From NCBI RefSeq assembly GCF_017599325.1, contig NZ_JAGFVM010000030.1, positions 62,001 to 126,000 of the forward strand: a DNA stretch of 64,000 nucleotides, given 5' to 3'. How positions within the stretch are numbered: position 1 is the stretch's first letter; each line of letters begins with the position of its first letter. The notes beneath the pieces were generated by a model. It did not search any database and was not told where the DNA came from. It saw only the letters and a list, made by a program, of their open reading frames with translations. Of this stretch, positions 1 to 13,549 are shown one piece after another. Origin of the DNA: Marinilactibacillus kalidii. GTDB lineage: Bacteria; Bacillota; Bacilli; Lactobacillales; Carnobacteriaceae_A. Position numbers and translations under genes: made by a program.

Positions 1-10
1 CCAATCTAAT

Positions 11-20
11 CCCCCCTCCT
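11..20 (-). promoter_or_regulatory. Ribosome binding site of a gene leaving the window on the left
   Basis: The minus strand carries AGGAGGGGGG about ten bases before a TTG at 4-2. It lies just downstream of the 6-phospho-beta-glucosidase stop codon. This suggests that another gene of the same transcript starts at the very edge. Its coding sequence cannot be read. Because the operon leader has an antiterminator site, a LicT-type antiterminator gene is one possibility, but that is inference. Confidence 0.35.
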
Positions 21-42
21 CAGAATGATTTACTGAAATGAA

Positions 43-1503
<1,461 letters not shown>

Positions 1504-3357
1504 TTATTTTCCTCCTATTGGTGAAACTGTCATAACCATTTCATTTGTTGAAACGGTTTCGTTCGTTACGTTTTGTGCTACTGCATAAGCATCTTGATTG
1601 GTGACCACAGAGATAACAGTTGTATCAAATCCAGCTTCTTCTATAGCTTGAATATCAAAAGTAATCAATAAATCGCCAGCTTTCACTGCATCACCTTTTT
1701 TAACATGCGCTTCAAAATGTTTACCTTCAAGTTGAACTGTATCGATACCAATATGGAATAACACTTCTGCACCATTATCTAATTCCATACCAACTGCATG
1801 TTTTGTTTCAAATACCATACCAATAACACCGTTAGCTGGCGCTCTTAATTCTCCAACGCTTGGCTCAACACCAAACCCAGCACCTACCATGCCTTTAGAG
1901 AATACTTCATCTTTAACATCTGATAATGGAATAATTGTTCCTGTTACTGGACTTTTCATATCAGCAGGTACGCGTTCTTTACTATTAAATGTATCTACTG
2001 CTTCTTCAACATGTTTAACTTCATCTTTCCAAAGAATCAAAACAGCTACAAATGAAATACCTAATGATAAACCGGCTGTTACAAGTGCCCAAACTAAATT
2101 CATAGGATCATCAGCATTAGCAAACATACTAATACTTGCTAGGCCTGGACCTACTAAAGCAAAAGCTTCTACAGTCATAATGCCGATAAATGAACCACTG
2201 ATTAAACTACTCAATACAACGCTGTATAAGACACGTTTATGAAGAATCGTTACGCCATATAGAGCGGGTTCTGTAATACCAAAGAATGCAGAAATCCCTG
2301 CAGAAAAGGCCGTTGCTCTAAGTTTCTCATCTTTAGTCTTGATCGCTACTGCAAAACAAGCACCAGACTCAGAGATATTATGCGCTAATGAAGCTGGTAA
2401 ATAAAGTAATTCTTTTCCAAGTGTTCCCATTGAACTGATTGCATAAGGTAACATTGCTTTATGCATCCCTGTTACGACCATGAATGGTAGGATACCTGCA
2501 AGAACGCCTGTTGCAACCCAACCAAAGTTATCATAAGCAAACAAAATCACTTTAGAAAGTTGTTCTCCGACAATGTAACCAATTGGTCCGAGGAACAATA
2601 GCGTCACGATTACTGAGATTGTTACTGCCATAAGTGGTACAAAGAAAATACGAATCGCTTTTGGTGATATTTTTGTAAAAAGTTTTTCTAGATATGCATA
2701 TAATAGTGTTAATAAGATAGCTGGAAAAACTTGAGAAGAATAAGTGATGTCTTGTATTGGAATACTGAAAAGACTTACACCTTCTGTAATAAGTGTCGAC
2801 ATCCCCGGTAATAATAGTGCACCTACAGCTGAAGCTGCGACGACTGCGTTTACCTTTAATTTGTTAGCCGTTGTAATAGCTACAATCACTGGCAAGAAGT
2901 AGAGCGGTGCAGTTCCGATCAAATCTAAAATTTGATAAGTTTGCGAAGTTGAATCTATCCAATTTATAGAGGATAAAAGCAAAAGAATCGACTTTAAAAT
3001 TCCCCCACCAGCTATTGCTGGAACGGTTGGTTGAAATACGCCTACAATAAAGTCTAATAGAACGGCTGTCCATTTTTGTTTAGGTCCATTTGCTTTTTCT
3101 CCAGAACCACCAACGTCTCCAACGATTTCTTTAACTTTATCATATACCTCAACAACTTCATTACCGATAATGATTTGCATTTGTGCATTCTTTCGAACAC
3201 CCATAACGCCGTCAATCAATTCTAATTTATCCATATTAGCTTTTGAATCATCTTTCAACGTGAATCTTAATCGCGTTGAACAATGTTCTAGGTGATTAAT
3301 GTTTTCTTTACCACCTATATTTTCGACAACTTCACTAGCAGTCTTTTTATAATCCAT
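1504..3357 (-). CDS. Beta-glucoside PTS transporter, EIIBCA
   Basis: This 617-residue membrane permease imports and phosphorylates beta-glucosides. The EIIB domain (about 1-85) has the phospho-cysteine at residue 26 in HCSTRLRF. The EIIC domain (about 100-440) is hydrophobic with many membrane segments and the GITEPALYG motif. The EIIA domain (about 465-600) has the active histidine in LFHIGIDTV. Domain order and length match the BglP/BglF type of the glucose superfamily. It is the first gene after a promoter, antiterminator site and terminator, and is followed directly by a GH1 6-phospho-beta-glucosidase. Expression is therefore likely substrate-induced through a BglG/LicT protein, which is not in the window. 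Confidence 0.93.
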   Translation of the reverse strand: MDYKKTASEVVENIGGKENINHLEHCSTRLRFTLKDDSKANMDKLELIDGVMGVRKNAQMQIIIGNEVVEVYDKVKEIVGDVGGSGEKANGPKQKWTAVLLDFIVGVFQPTVPAIAGGGILKSILLLLSSINWIDSTSQTYQILDLIGTAPLYFLPVIVAITTANKLKVNAVVAASAVGALLLPGMSTLITEGVSLFSIPIQDITYSSQVFPAILLTLLYAYLEKLFTKISPKAIRIFFVPLMAVTISVIVTLLFLGPIGYIVGEQLSKVILFAYDNFGWVATGVLAGILPFMVVTGMHKAMLPYAISSMGTLGKELLYLPASLAHNISESGACFAVAIKTKDEKLRATAFSAGISAFFGITEPALYGVTILHKRVLYSVVLSSLISGSFIGIMTVEAFALVGPGLASISMFANADDPMNLVWALVTAGLSLGISFVAVLILWKDEVKHVEEAVDTFNSKERVPADMKSPVTGTIIPLSDVKDEVFSKGMVGAGFGVEPSVGELRAPANGVIGMVFETKHAVGMELDNGAEVLFHIGIDTVQLEGKHFEAHVKKGDAVKAGDLLITFDIQAIEEAGFDTTVISVVTNQDAYAVAQNVTNETVSTNEMVMTVSPIGGK

Positions 3358-3406
3358 AGTGACATCTCCCTATTTTTTAAATTTTGTTTACCTGGCCTGG
3401 GCAAAC

Positions 3407-3474
3407 AAAAAGACAGGACTTAATGATAGAATATCCCCAAGATAAACTTCGGGTATCTAAATCATTAGGTCCTG
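3407..3474 (-). terminator. Leader terminator of the beta-glucoside operon
   Basis: A long imperfect hairpin on the minus strand pairs AGGACCTAATGAT with ATCATTAAGTCCT and ends in a T run. It lies between the promoter and the PTS start codon, so it is an attenuator. Its left arm overlaps the antiterminator site, as expected for mutually exclusive structures. Confidence 0.85.
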
Positions 3475-3496
3475 CCTGCATTACCAGTCACATGCC
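3467..3496 (-). promoter_or_regulatory. Ribonucleic antiterminator (RAT) site of BglG/LicT type
   Basis: This 30-base element reads GG-x-TGTGACTGGTAATGCAGGCAGGACCT-like on the minus strand. The ACTG, GCAGGC and ACCT blocks are placed as in LicT/SacT RAT sequences. Its 3' end overlaps the first arm of the leader terminator. A dimeric antiterminator protein bound here would let transcription continue into the PTS gene when beta-glucosides are available. No such regulator is encoded in the window. Confidence 0.8.
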
Positions 3497-3510
3497 TGTT
3501 ATTTAAACCT

Positions 3511-3539
3511 ACTATATCATTCACTTTTGGAAACGTCAA
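3511..3539 (-). promoter_or_regulatory. SigA-type promoter of the beta-glucoside operon
   Basis: On the minus strand TTGACG (3534-3539) is followed after 17 bp by TATAGT (3511-3516). It is immediately upstream of the RAT/terminator leader. Confidence 0.75.
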
Positions 3540-3582
3540 CATTATTTTCGCATTTTTAACCATTAACCATATTTCAATCTAC

Positions 3583-4671
3583 TTATTTACTTAAAGTATC
3601 CACAGCGAGTATCGCATAGGCAACTTGTTCGGCAGTTATTTCAGGATCAAGATTTTCCATCGTTTCCCCTTCAGCAGTCGCTAATTTTCCGACTTCAACT
3701 AAATCTTCAAATGAAGCGCTTGTTAAATGCATGTCTTCTAGTGTCGTGGGCATATCGATTTGTTGATAAAACTCAATATATTCTTTAATTTCCGTTTCCG
3801 TTTTCCCTTCCAATACGAGCTGTACCAGTGTTCCATACGCAACTTTTTCACCGTGTGTCAGATGATGAATATCCCCATTTAGAGCTGTAAATCCGTTGTG
3901 AACAGCGTGAGCACCTGCTAAGCCGCCGTTTTCAAATCCTAATCCAGAAAGAAGCGTATTCGCCTCTACGATTGCTTCAACTGCTGGCGTTACAATACCA
4001 TCTTTTGCAGCTTTATAAGCAGCAACACCCTGTTCAAACAATGTTTTTTCTGCCATTTCTGCTATTGCCTGAGCAGCTAAAGTCGGTTTTCCGCCTGCCA
4101 TCGTATTCCCATTGCGTTTCATGGTAGCTTTAACTTCTACCAGGGTTGCCATTGCATCACAAATGCCTGACGCAAATAAACGGATAGGTGCGTTGACAAT
4201 AGTAGCCGTATCCACTAATACGAGCTCAGGATTTTTATCATAAAACTCGTACGCTTCAAACACACCCTCATCAGTATAAATAACAGAAAGTGCACTTGTT
4301 GGTGCATCCGTTGAAGCAGTTGTTGGTACAATGACCACTGGTACAGCTAATTTGTCTGATACTGCCTTAGCCGTGTCCAATGTTTTTCCGCCGCCAACAC
4401 CAATGACTAGATCAACTGACTGTTTCTTTCCGCTATCTGAAATGCGCTCAATTTCATTTGTAGAAGATTCACCATTAAATTTTTCAAAATGATAATTGGT
4501 ATTCGTAGCATCAAAACTGTCTTCTATCACTTCTTTTGTTATGTCCCAAACGACCTCATCTGCCATTAGTAAAGGATATTGACCAATCGATTCAATTTCT
4601 TTGGCCAGTTCCTTCATAACCCCAGCACCTTGAATATATCTACTTGGTGATCTAAATACATATTTTGTCAT
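3583..4671 (-). CDS. gldA: Glycerol dehydrogenase, NAD-dependent
   Basis: This 362-residue iron-containing-alcohol-dehydrogenase family enzyme oxidises glycerol to dihydroxyacetone with NAD, and can act on other vicinal diols. The nucleotide-binding GVGGGKTLDTAKA and the segment PTTASTDAPTSALSV are typical of GldA. Metal ligands are visible as the Asp in ICDAMATLVE, the His in GAHAVHNGF and the His in HHLTHGEKV. The length is normal. It is a single gene between the alpha-galactosidase operon terminator and the beta-glucoside leader. No dihydroxyacetone kinase is nearby, so its physiological substrate is open. 1,2-propanediol from rhamnose fermentation is a conceivable substrate. Confidence 0.93.
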   Translation of the reverse strand: MTKYVFRSPSRYIQGAGVMKELAKEIESIGQYPLLMADEVVWDITKEVIEDSFDATNTNYHFEKFNGESSTNEIERISDSGKKQSVDLVIGVGGGKTLDTAKAVSDKLAVPVVIVPTTASTDAPTSALSVIYTDEGVFEAYEFYDKNPELVLVDTATIVNAPIRLFASGICDAMATLVEVKATMKRNGNTMAGGKPTLAAQAIAEMAEKTLFEQGVAAYKAAKDGIVTPAVEAIVEANTLLSGLGFENGGLAGAHAVHNGFTALNGDIHHLTHGEKVAYGTLVQLVLEGKTETEIKEYIEFYQQIDMPTTLEDMHLTSASFEDLVEVGKLATAEGETMENLDPEITAEQVAYAILAVDTLSK

Positions 4672-4727
4672 ATGATTACCCCTTTCTATTTTATGTTAGT
4701 TTCACTTTACCAGAACCAAAAAAAGAT

Positions 4728-4742
4728 TAAAAGCGTTTCTAT
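4728..4742. promoter_or_regulatory. Candidate cre site upstream of gldA
   Basis: TAAAAGCGTTTCTAT resembles the CcpA cre consensus with two mismatches. It lies about 60 bp upstream of the gldA start, where carbon catabolite control would be expected. No experiment supports it. Confidence 0.4.
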
Positions 4743-4825
4743 TGTGAAAAAATGTTTTTTTAATTAAACTGTTATAATCATCAATTTTCTAAAAAAGATC
4801 TTTCAAAAATATTTTTTCACAAACA

Positions 4826-4863
4826 AATAACACACCTTCACTTTAACTGAAGGTGTGTTATTT
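4826..4863 (-). terminator. Terminator of the galactoside operon
   Basis: A near-perfect hairpin (AATAACACACCTTCA paired with TGAAGGTGTGTTATT) lies just beyond the alpha-galactosidase stop. It is followed by a T-rich stretch on the minus strand. Confidence 0.85.
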
Positions 4864-4867
4864 ATAA

Positions 4868-7063
4868 CTAATCTACGGCAGTTAATTCTACCATTTTACT
4901 TTGGTAATCACCATGCAAATCATGATTGATATAGATTCCTCTATACATCAACTCATCACCGTAGTAGGTTTCTCCATTATGGCTCAACAGATATTTCTTA
5001 TCCGGATTCAATCCAACAACTCTGATTTGATCAAAAGAGTCATTTGCTCTAGCCATGGTTTGATAGAAAAATAAGACAGCTTGATTTTGATCTTCACTCG
5101 CAAACATCCATGCGGCTTTATGGTTTTTATCAAATGGGCTGATTAATCTTGAAAAGCGACCGTATTGAATTAATTTCCTATGTTTTTTATACCAGTGAAT
5201 TTGATCTTTCATTTCTATTTTTTCTTTATCAGTTAATTGAGTCAGATCTAGTTCATAGCCCAAATTTCCTGCCATGGCTGCGTGTCCTCTCATTTCCATT
5301 GAGATCGAGCGACCAACTTGATGGTTAGGTGTTGCAGAAACATGGGCACCCATACTACTGATTGGCATCACTAAACTCGTGCCATACTGAATCTCCAATC
5401 TTGAAGCAGCATCTGTATTATCACTCGTCCATGTTTGAGGCATGTAATAAAGCATACCCGGATCGTATCTTCCGCCACCACCAGAACAACTTTCCCATAA
5501 AATATCTGGATATTCAGACGTTAATGTCTCTAAGACTTCATATAGACCTAGGATATATCGATGTAAAACCTCACCATCTCTTACAGAAGCATTTCTAGAT
5601 CCAATCTCTGACATATTGCGGTTAAAATCCCATTTAATATAATCGATCGGTACTTCATTGAGCACTTTTCTGATTTGATTCAGTACATTTTCTCTGACTT
5701 CAGCGCGACTATAATCAAGCACATATTGATTACGACTAACAGAAGATTTTCTATTTCTCGCACCGATGATCCAGTCAGGATGTTCTCGGTATAAATCACT
5801 GTCTTCAGAAATCATTTCAGGTTCAAACCAGAGGCCGAACTTCATCCCTTTCTGATGAACATAACGAGATAGACCTTTTAGACCATTCGGTAGCTTCTGC
5901 TCATATTCCTTCCAATCACCAAGGGAAGTCGTATCATCATCCCGCTTGCCGAACCATCCGTCATCTAAAACAAATAATTCGACACCGGATAAAGCTGCTT
6001 CATCAATTAGTGCATGGAGTTTGTTTTCATTGAAATCAAAATAAGTAGCTTCCCAGTTATTGATGAGTACAGGTCTTTCTTCTTTACTATACGTGGAACG
6101 GATAAGCTGGTTTTGATAGAAGCGGTGGTATTCTTGGCTCATGCCGTTTAAGCCAGCCGAACTATAAACAAGGACTGTTTCAGGTGTTTGAAAAGTCTCT
6201 CCCGCTTTCACTTCCCAATTAAAGTGCTCTGGATTGATACCCATTTGAACACGCGTCTGGTTGTATTCATCAACTTCAATGTTACTGACAAATTCTCCTG
6301 TGTAGACGAAGTGGACACCGTATACCTCACCAGTATGTTCCGTGGTGTCGGGATCAGCCAAGGCTACAAAAGGTTGATAGTTATGACTTGTCGTCCCTCT
6401 TTTGGAATCGACTTTCGTCACCCCTCTGTTCAATTTATGGCGAATCATCTCTCTTTCTCTAGCCCAAGATCCAGATAACTGGATCAAGTCAAATCTCGAA
6501 TGGGAAAAATCCATCGACATACTCAATGCTTTATCTAAAAAAATACTCTCTTTATTTAAATTGACAAACTCAGTCGAACGCACGATTACGCTATAATCAG
6601 AAAAAATAGAATAGTTTAAAATGATTTGTACTTGATTTACACTATCTTCTAAAGTGATTTTTAGCGTTTGTGCTTGATCAATCTCTTGAACGAACGATTG
6701 TGGTAAGCCTTTTAGATCAGGTTTGCCTTGAATGATTTCATGTCCTTTATAGTTGAATTGACTGACATATGAACCATCAGAAAATGTGATCTGATAGCTT
6801 GATTCTCTAAAATCTCCATTATCATTTCCAGAGTATTCTAGTAGTTGGTGATTTAAAGAAAAGGCCCGTTGTTGTGCATCAATCGGATTTGTTCCGAAAG
6901 CACGTCCAATAATAGGGTAATCCCCTTTAAATGTATTCTCTCTCAGCATTTTACCAAAGTAACGATGCGCAAGAAACTTCTGCTCTTCAATAGAAATCTG
7001 ATAACTAATGCTATCATTTGTCAAATTGAAAACGCGTGTATTTTCGTTAAATTTAATCGGCAA
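4868..7063 (-). CDS. Alpha-galactosidase, glycoside hydrolase family 36
   Basis: This 731-residue cytoplasmic enzyme removes alpha-1,6-galactose from melibiose, raffinose and related oligosaccharides. The N-terminal beta-sandwich is followed by a TIM barrel with VLDDGWFG, KFGLWFEPEM, and KWDFNR, whose Asp (about 479) is the nucleophile. SDNTDA follows, with the acid/base Asp at about 548. I chose TTG at 7063: AAGGAG (7072-7077) is 8 bp away and the protein then begins MPIKFNEN, as the family does. An in-frame ATG at 7093 would overlap the upstream gene and lacks a ribosome site. It is the last gene of the lacZ/ABC operon, which implies uptake of alpha- and beta-galactosides by one transporter. 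Confidence 0.94.
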   Translation of the reverse strand: MPIKFNENTRVFNLTNDSISYQISIEEQKFLAHRYFGKMLRENTFKGDYPIIGRAFGTNPIDAQQRAFSLNHQLLEYSGNDNGDFRESSYQITFSDGSYVSQFNYKGHEIIQGKPDLKGLPQSFVQEIDQAQTLKITLEDSVNQVQIILNYSIFSDYSVIVRSTEFVNLNKESIFLDKALSMSMDFSHSRFDLIQLSGSWAREREMIRHKLNRGVTKVDSKRGTTSHNYQPFVALADPDTTEHTGEVYGVHFVYTGEFVSNIEVDEYNQTRVQMGINPEHFNWEVKAGETFQTPETVLVYSSAGLNGMSQEYHRFYQNQLIRSTYSKEERPVLINNWEATYFDFNENKLHALIDEAALSGVELFVLDDGWFGKRDDDTTSLGDWKEYEQKLPNGLKGLSRYVHQKGMKFGLWFEPEMISEDSDLYREHPDWIIGARNRKSSVSRNQYVLDYSRAEVRENVLNQIRKVLNEVPIDYIKWDFNRNMSEIGSRNASVRDGEVLHRYILGLYEVLETLTSEYPDILWESCSGGGGRYDPGMLYYMPQTWTSDNTDAASRLEIQYGTSLVMPISSMGAHVSATPNHQVGRSISMEMRGHAAMAGNLGYELDLTQLTDKEKIEMKDQIHWYKKHRKLIQYGRFSRLISPFDKNHKAAWMFASEDQNQAVLFFYQTMARANDSFDQIRVVGLNPDKKYLLSHNGETYYGDELMYRGIYINHDLHGDYQSKMVELTAVD

Positions 7064-7076
7064 TTGATCTGCTCCT

Positions 7077-7910
7077 TTACTTGATTGATCCAATCATTCC
7101 GGCCACAAAGTATTTTTGTAGTAAAAAGAAGATTAGTGCTGTCGGGATAGTAGTAATCAAAATCGCTAACATGATTGCGCCGTAATCTGGTGTATAACTT
7201 GATCCAAGTGCGGAGATAACTAGTGGGACCGTGTAATTTTTTGGATTTTGTAGGATAACTAACGGCCATAAGTAATTATTCCAAGAATTCATGAAGGTAA
7301 CAATACCGGCAGCGGCGTAAGTCGTTTTCATAGTCGGCATAAAAACTCTCGTAAATAAACCAATCTCTGACAATCCATCAATTCTCCCAGCTTCTAACAG
7401 TTCTTTAGGGAACATTTTTGCATTTTGTCTAAAGAAGAAAATCAAAAATGCTGTAGAGAAATATGGCAGCATAACCCCCAGTAAGGTATCGATACCAAAA
7501 CCTGGCGCAAAACCAGAGATGACACCGAACAATCTGAATAGAGGCACCATTAGAGCAGCAAAAGGAATCATCATTGACCCTAGTATTAAAGTATAGACGA
7601 TTTCTTTCCCTTTAGTCGGATGTACTTCAAAGCCATATCCCGCTAGTGAGGAGATAAAGATGGCAATAAAGGTTTGACCAATCGCAACAATGGAAGAGTT
7701 ACCAATCGCGTTTACAATATCTGTTGTGTCAAATACAGTCTTCAAATTTTCAAAAAATTGCTTGCCTGGTAAAAGTTGTCCTCTTGTAACATCAATTGAT
7801 GCATTCGTCACACTGACTATTAAGAAGTAAAATGGGAAGAAAAACATCGCACAAGTGACAATAATGAATGCGTACATCAAAATCTTTTTCATTAATAGTT
7901 TGTTTTTCAT
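7077..7910 (-). CDS. Sugar ABC transporter permease, MsmG/LacG type
   Basis: This 277-residue inner-membrane subunit has about six transmembrane segments and the EAA loop (EAGRIDGLSEIGLFTRVFMP), which docks the ATPase. It belongs to the carbohydrate uptake transporter 1 family. It overlaps the other permease gene by 4 bp and has GGGAGAGAG before its ATG. No ATPase gene is in the operon, so a shared MsmK/MsmX-type ATPase encoded elsewhere is expected, as is common in Gram-positive bacteria. The position between beta- and alpha-galactosidase genes suggests galactoside transport. Confidence 0.9.
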   Translation of the reverse strand: MKNKLLMKKILMYAFIIVTCAMFFFPFYFLIVSVTNASIDVTRGQLLPGKQFFENLKTVFDTTDIVNAIGNSSIVAIGQTFIAIFISSLAGYGFEVHPTKGKEIVYTLILGSMMIPFAALMVPLFRLFGVISGFAPGFGIDTLLGVMLPYFSTAFLIFFFRQNAKMFPKELLEAGRIDGLSEIGLFTRVFMPTMKTTYAAAGIVTFMNSWNNYLWPLVILQNPKNYTVPLVISALGSSYTPDYGAIMLAILITTIPTALIFFLLQKYFVAGMIGSIK

Positions 7911-8815
7911 TTTTTCTCTCTCCCCAGTCTAAATTGAATAACAGTCAGAATAATAACAAAGAATACAATGCTATATGAAACAGCAGCAGCGTAACCAAAG
8001 TTTGGTGTATATTCAAACGATAAGTTGTAAATGTATTGAGAAATGGTAGTCGTAGCGTTACCCGGTCCACCACTGGTTAAATTCATAGGCTCATCGAACA
8101 ATTGTAGTGTTCCGATGGTAGATGTAATAGAAGTAAATAAGATAACCGGACGTAACATTGGAATGGTGATTTTGAAAAATTGTTGGATTACAGACGCCCC
8201 ATCAATCGTTGAAGCTTCATAGATACTAGGATCGACATTTTGTAATGCAGATAAGTAGAATATCATATTGTAGCCAGTCCATCTCCAAGTGATAGCAATA
8301 ACAATCAATACTTTAGCCCAGAATGGATCACCTAACCACAAAATGGGATCATTGATCACATTCAGAAACATCAAGACTTGGTTGACGATACCACCATTTG
8401 CAAATAGATATTTAAAAATCAGTGAGTATGCAACAAGTGACGTAATAGATGGTAAAAAGACCAATGTTCTAAATAGACCTTTAAACTTTAATGATTTGTT
8501 GTTTAATACAACTGAGAACACTAACGCAAGGAAGATCATAATTGGTATTTGGAAAATAAAGAATATAAAGGTATTCTTAACAGCCGTTATAAAGGCCTGA
8601 TCATTAAATAACCTTTTATAGTTGTCTATACCAACGAACTCTAATCCAATTCCTGCACCTGAGTGAAGTGACAACCAAAGCGATTGTATCATTGGATAAA
8701 AATAAAAGACGACGATAAAAAATGTTGGAATAATTACAAAAGCCCAACTCATGACTTTACGTTTCCTTTCTAATTTACCAGCTTTTTTCTTTTTAACTGT
8801 AGGTTGTTCTGTCAT
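7907..8815 (-). CDS. Sugar ABC transporter permease, MsmF/LacF type
   Basis: This 302-residue membrane subunit has a basic cytoplasmic N-terminus (VKKKKAGKLERKRKV) and about six transmembrane segments. The EAA loop reads EASTIDGASVIQQFFKITIP. It pairs with the downstream MsmG-type permease, and the genes overlap by 4 bp. ATG at 8815 is 7 bp from GAGGAGG and is preferred over the TTG three bases earlier. The likely substrate is an alpha- or beta-galactoside, inferred only from the flanking hydrolase genes. Confidence 0.9.
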   Translation of the reverse strand: MTEQPTVKKKKAGKLERKRKVMSWAFVIIPTFFIVVFYFYPMIQSLWLSLHSGAGIGLEFVGIDNYKRLFNDQAFITAVKNTFIFFIFQIPIMIFLALVFSVVLNNKSLKFKGLFRTLVFLPSITSLVAYSLIFKYLFANGGIVNQVLMFLNVINDPILWLGDPFWAKVLIVIAITWRWTGYNMIFYLSALQNVDPSIYEASTIDGASVIQQFFKITIPMLRPVILFTSITSTIGTLQLFDEPMNLTSGGPGNATTTISQYIYNLSFEYTPNFGYAAAVSYSIVFFVIILTVIQFRLGREKK

Positions 8816-8894
8816 CAATATTCCTCCTCTAAAAAGATTCAGACCCCTTTCGCATCATACACGGAAAGGAGTCTGGCTCTTAATAATCCCTGTA

Positions 8895-10196
8895 TTACAT
8901 TCCTGATTCAGCTTGTTGCTGTGCTTTCTCCAAAACTTCATCTAGATCTGCACCATTAAGATAATCTTGTAAAGATACTGCTAAAATATCTTCGATTTCG
9001 TATGTGCTTCCACCAAATTCGACTTCTGGAATTTCTTGAGTCCATTCCGCAAAGTTTTTATTGACCATTTGCCCTCCAAAGAATTCGCTCTCAACTTGAT
9101 AAGCTTCTCCTTCAGCTGCTGGTTCGTATGCACCAATGGCATTGATTTCAGTAGCTAAATCTTGGTAGAAATCTACATCTGATCCGAATGTTGCTCCAAG
9201 AAATTCTCCAGCTAGTTCGTTATTGTCAATATTCAATACATAGATAGAAGAACCACCTAAGTTTGAAGCATTAACAGAACCTTCAATCGTTTGACGAGGA
9301 ATCGGTGCGATAGCCCAGTCTCCAGATTGAGAATCTTCTGCTGTGATTGAAGGCGTGATCCAGTTACCAGTAGGAACAGTCGCAACTTCACCATTATTAA
9401 AGGCTTGTAAGAATTGATCCCAATCATTGTGAACGTTCATAACACCAGACTCAAACAATTCTTTGTATGTTTCAAAACCTAATTTCAACGATTCATTATC
9501 AGTAATATAAGGTGTTTCACCATCTTCTTCTGTCAACCAAACGCCACTGGATTGCATCATGACACGAATAATCCCTAAGTCATTATGATCATTTGTCATC
9601 CATTTAACGCCTGTTTTTTCTGTTACATCTTTACCGATCTCAACGTACTCATCCCAAGTGATGTCTGTAACATCCTCTAATGTATACCCAGCTTCTTCAA
9701 GAAGATCTGTTCTAACGTAGAGACCCGTTACACCACTGTCAAATGGTACATTAAAGACTTCATCTTCGTACGTACCCGCTTTTATTTTGTAATCTGCGAA
9801 GTCATCAGTATTATAATATTCTTCTAGTGGTACAAAAGAACCTGGATAAGAGCTTAAGAAACTTTGCGCACGATAATCTTCAATGAACACAATGTTTGGT
9901 AGACCGGTTTCAACACCTGAGCTCAAACTTGTATTCAATTTTTGGATAACATCATCTTGTGAATTTTCCACGATTTCTAATTCAAAGTCCGGATTATCTT
10001 GCTTATAGTGTTCTTCAGCGATTTCTAATGCACGAACATTAAAGTTAGGATCCCAAGTCCAGACAGTTAATTCATTTGGTTCTCCACTTGCGCCTTCGGA
10101 TTCTTCCCCTTCATTCGCGCTATCTCCATTCCCACAAGCTGTTAATACTAGCAAAGCTGAAGCACCTAAAGTTAAAGCTGTCTTTTTGTTAAACAT
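8895..10196 (-). CDS. Sugar ABC transporter substrate-binding lipoprotein, MsmE/GanS type
   Basis: This 433-residue extracellular solute-binding protein family 1 member has a lipoprotein signal peptide ending in the lipobox LTAC at about residue 21. An acidic linker (GDSANEGEESEG) follows. The mature part starts ELTVWTWDPNF, as in CUT1 binding proteins. Its gene lies between lacZ and the two permeases, 30 bp after lacZ. It captures the oligosaccharide outside the membrane and delivers it to the permease pair. The substrate is probably a galactoside, inferred from the operon. Confidence 0.92.
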   Translation of the reverse strand: MFNKKTALTLGASALLVLTACGNGDSANEGEESEGASGEPNELTVWTWDPNFNVRALEIAEEHYKQDNPDFELEIVENSQDDVIQKLNTSLSSGVETGLPNIVFIEDYRAQSFLSSYPGSFVPLEEYYNTDDFADYKIKAGTYEDEVFNVPFDSGVTGLYVRTDLLEEAGYTLEDVTDITWDEYVEIGKDVTEKTGVKWMTNDHNDLGIIRVMMQSSGVWLTEEDGETPYITDNESLKLGFETYKELFESGVMNVHNDWDQFLQAFNNGEVATVPTGNWITPSITAEDSQSGDWAIAPIPRQTIEGSVNASNLGGSSIYVLNIDNNELAGEFLGATFGSDVDFYQDLATEINAIGAYEPAAEGEAYQVESEFFGGQMVNKNFAEWTQEIPEVEFGGSTYEIEDILAVSLQDYLNGADLDEVLEKAQQQAESGM

Positions 10197-10226
10197 GTGT
10201 ATTCCTCCAATATTCTATTTTTTTAA

Positions 10227-13289
<3,063 letters not shown>

Positions 13290-13405
13290 TCATCAGTCCT
13301 CTTTTCTTTACTAAAGTTTACTAGCTGGTTTAAAGGAACGCGCTTGCTGTTTTAACAGTCTTTTTTCTACTTCCTACGATTACTCTATATCAATTTACAG
13401 ATAAA

Positions 13406-13448
13406 TGCAAGCGCTTAACAAAATAAATTTACTTATTTACTAAAATTT
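13406..13448. promoter_or_regulatory. Candidate cre and operator region of the lacZ operon
   Basis: ATGCAAGCGCTTAAC (from 13405) contains the AAGCGCTT core of a cre site. It is followed by TTTACTTATTTACTAAAA, which on the minus strand gives two direct AGTAAAT-type repeats. A plausible minus-strand promoter, TTGCAT then TAGAGT 17 bp on, starts inside the cre. I infer control by CcpA and by a sugar-specific regulator not identified here. Confidence 0.45.
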
Positions 13449-13549
13449 TACTTTGGATACCATCGACAAAAAACTGAAATAGATTGTTTAAAATCTTACT
13501 TTACATTATGATAGCAGTAACAAATAAGGGATTACTGGAGGAGTAATTG

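Noticed and set aside
6188-6596. Plus-strand frames opposite the alpha-galactosidase gene
   Set aside because: They are antisense shadows without ribosome sites or recognisable products.
7021-7269. Minus-strand open frame of 82 codons between permease and alpha-galactosidase
   Set aside because: It overlaps two well-supported genes in another frame and has no start signal.
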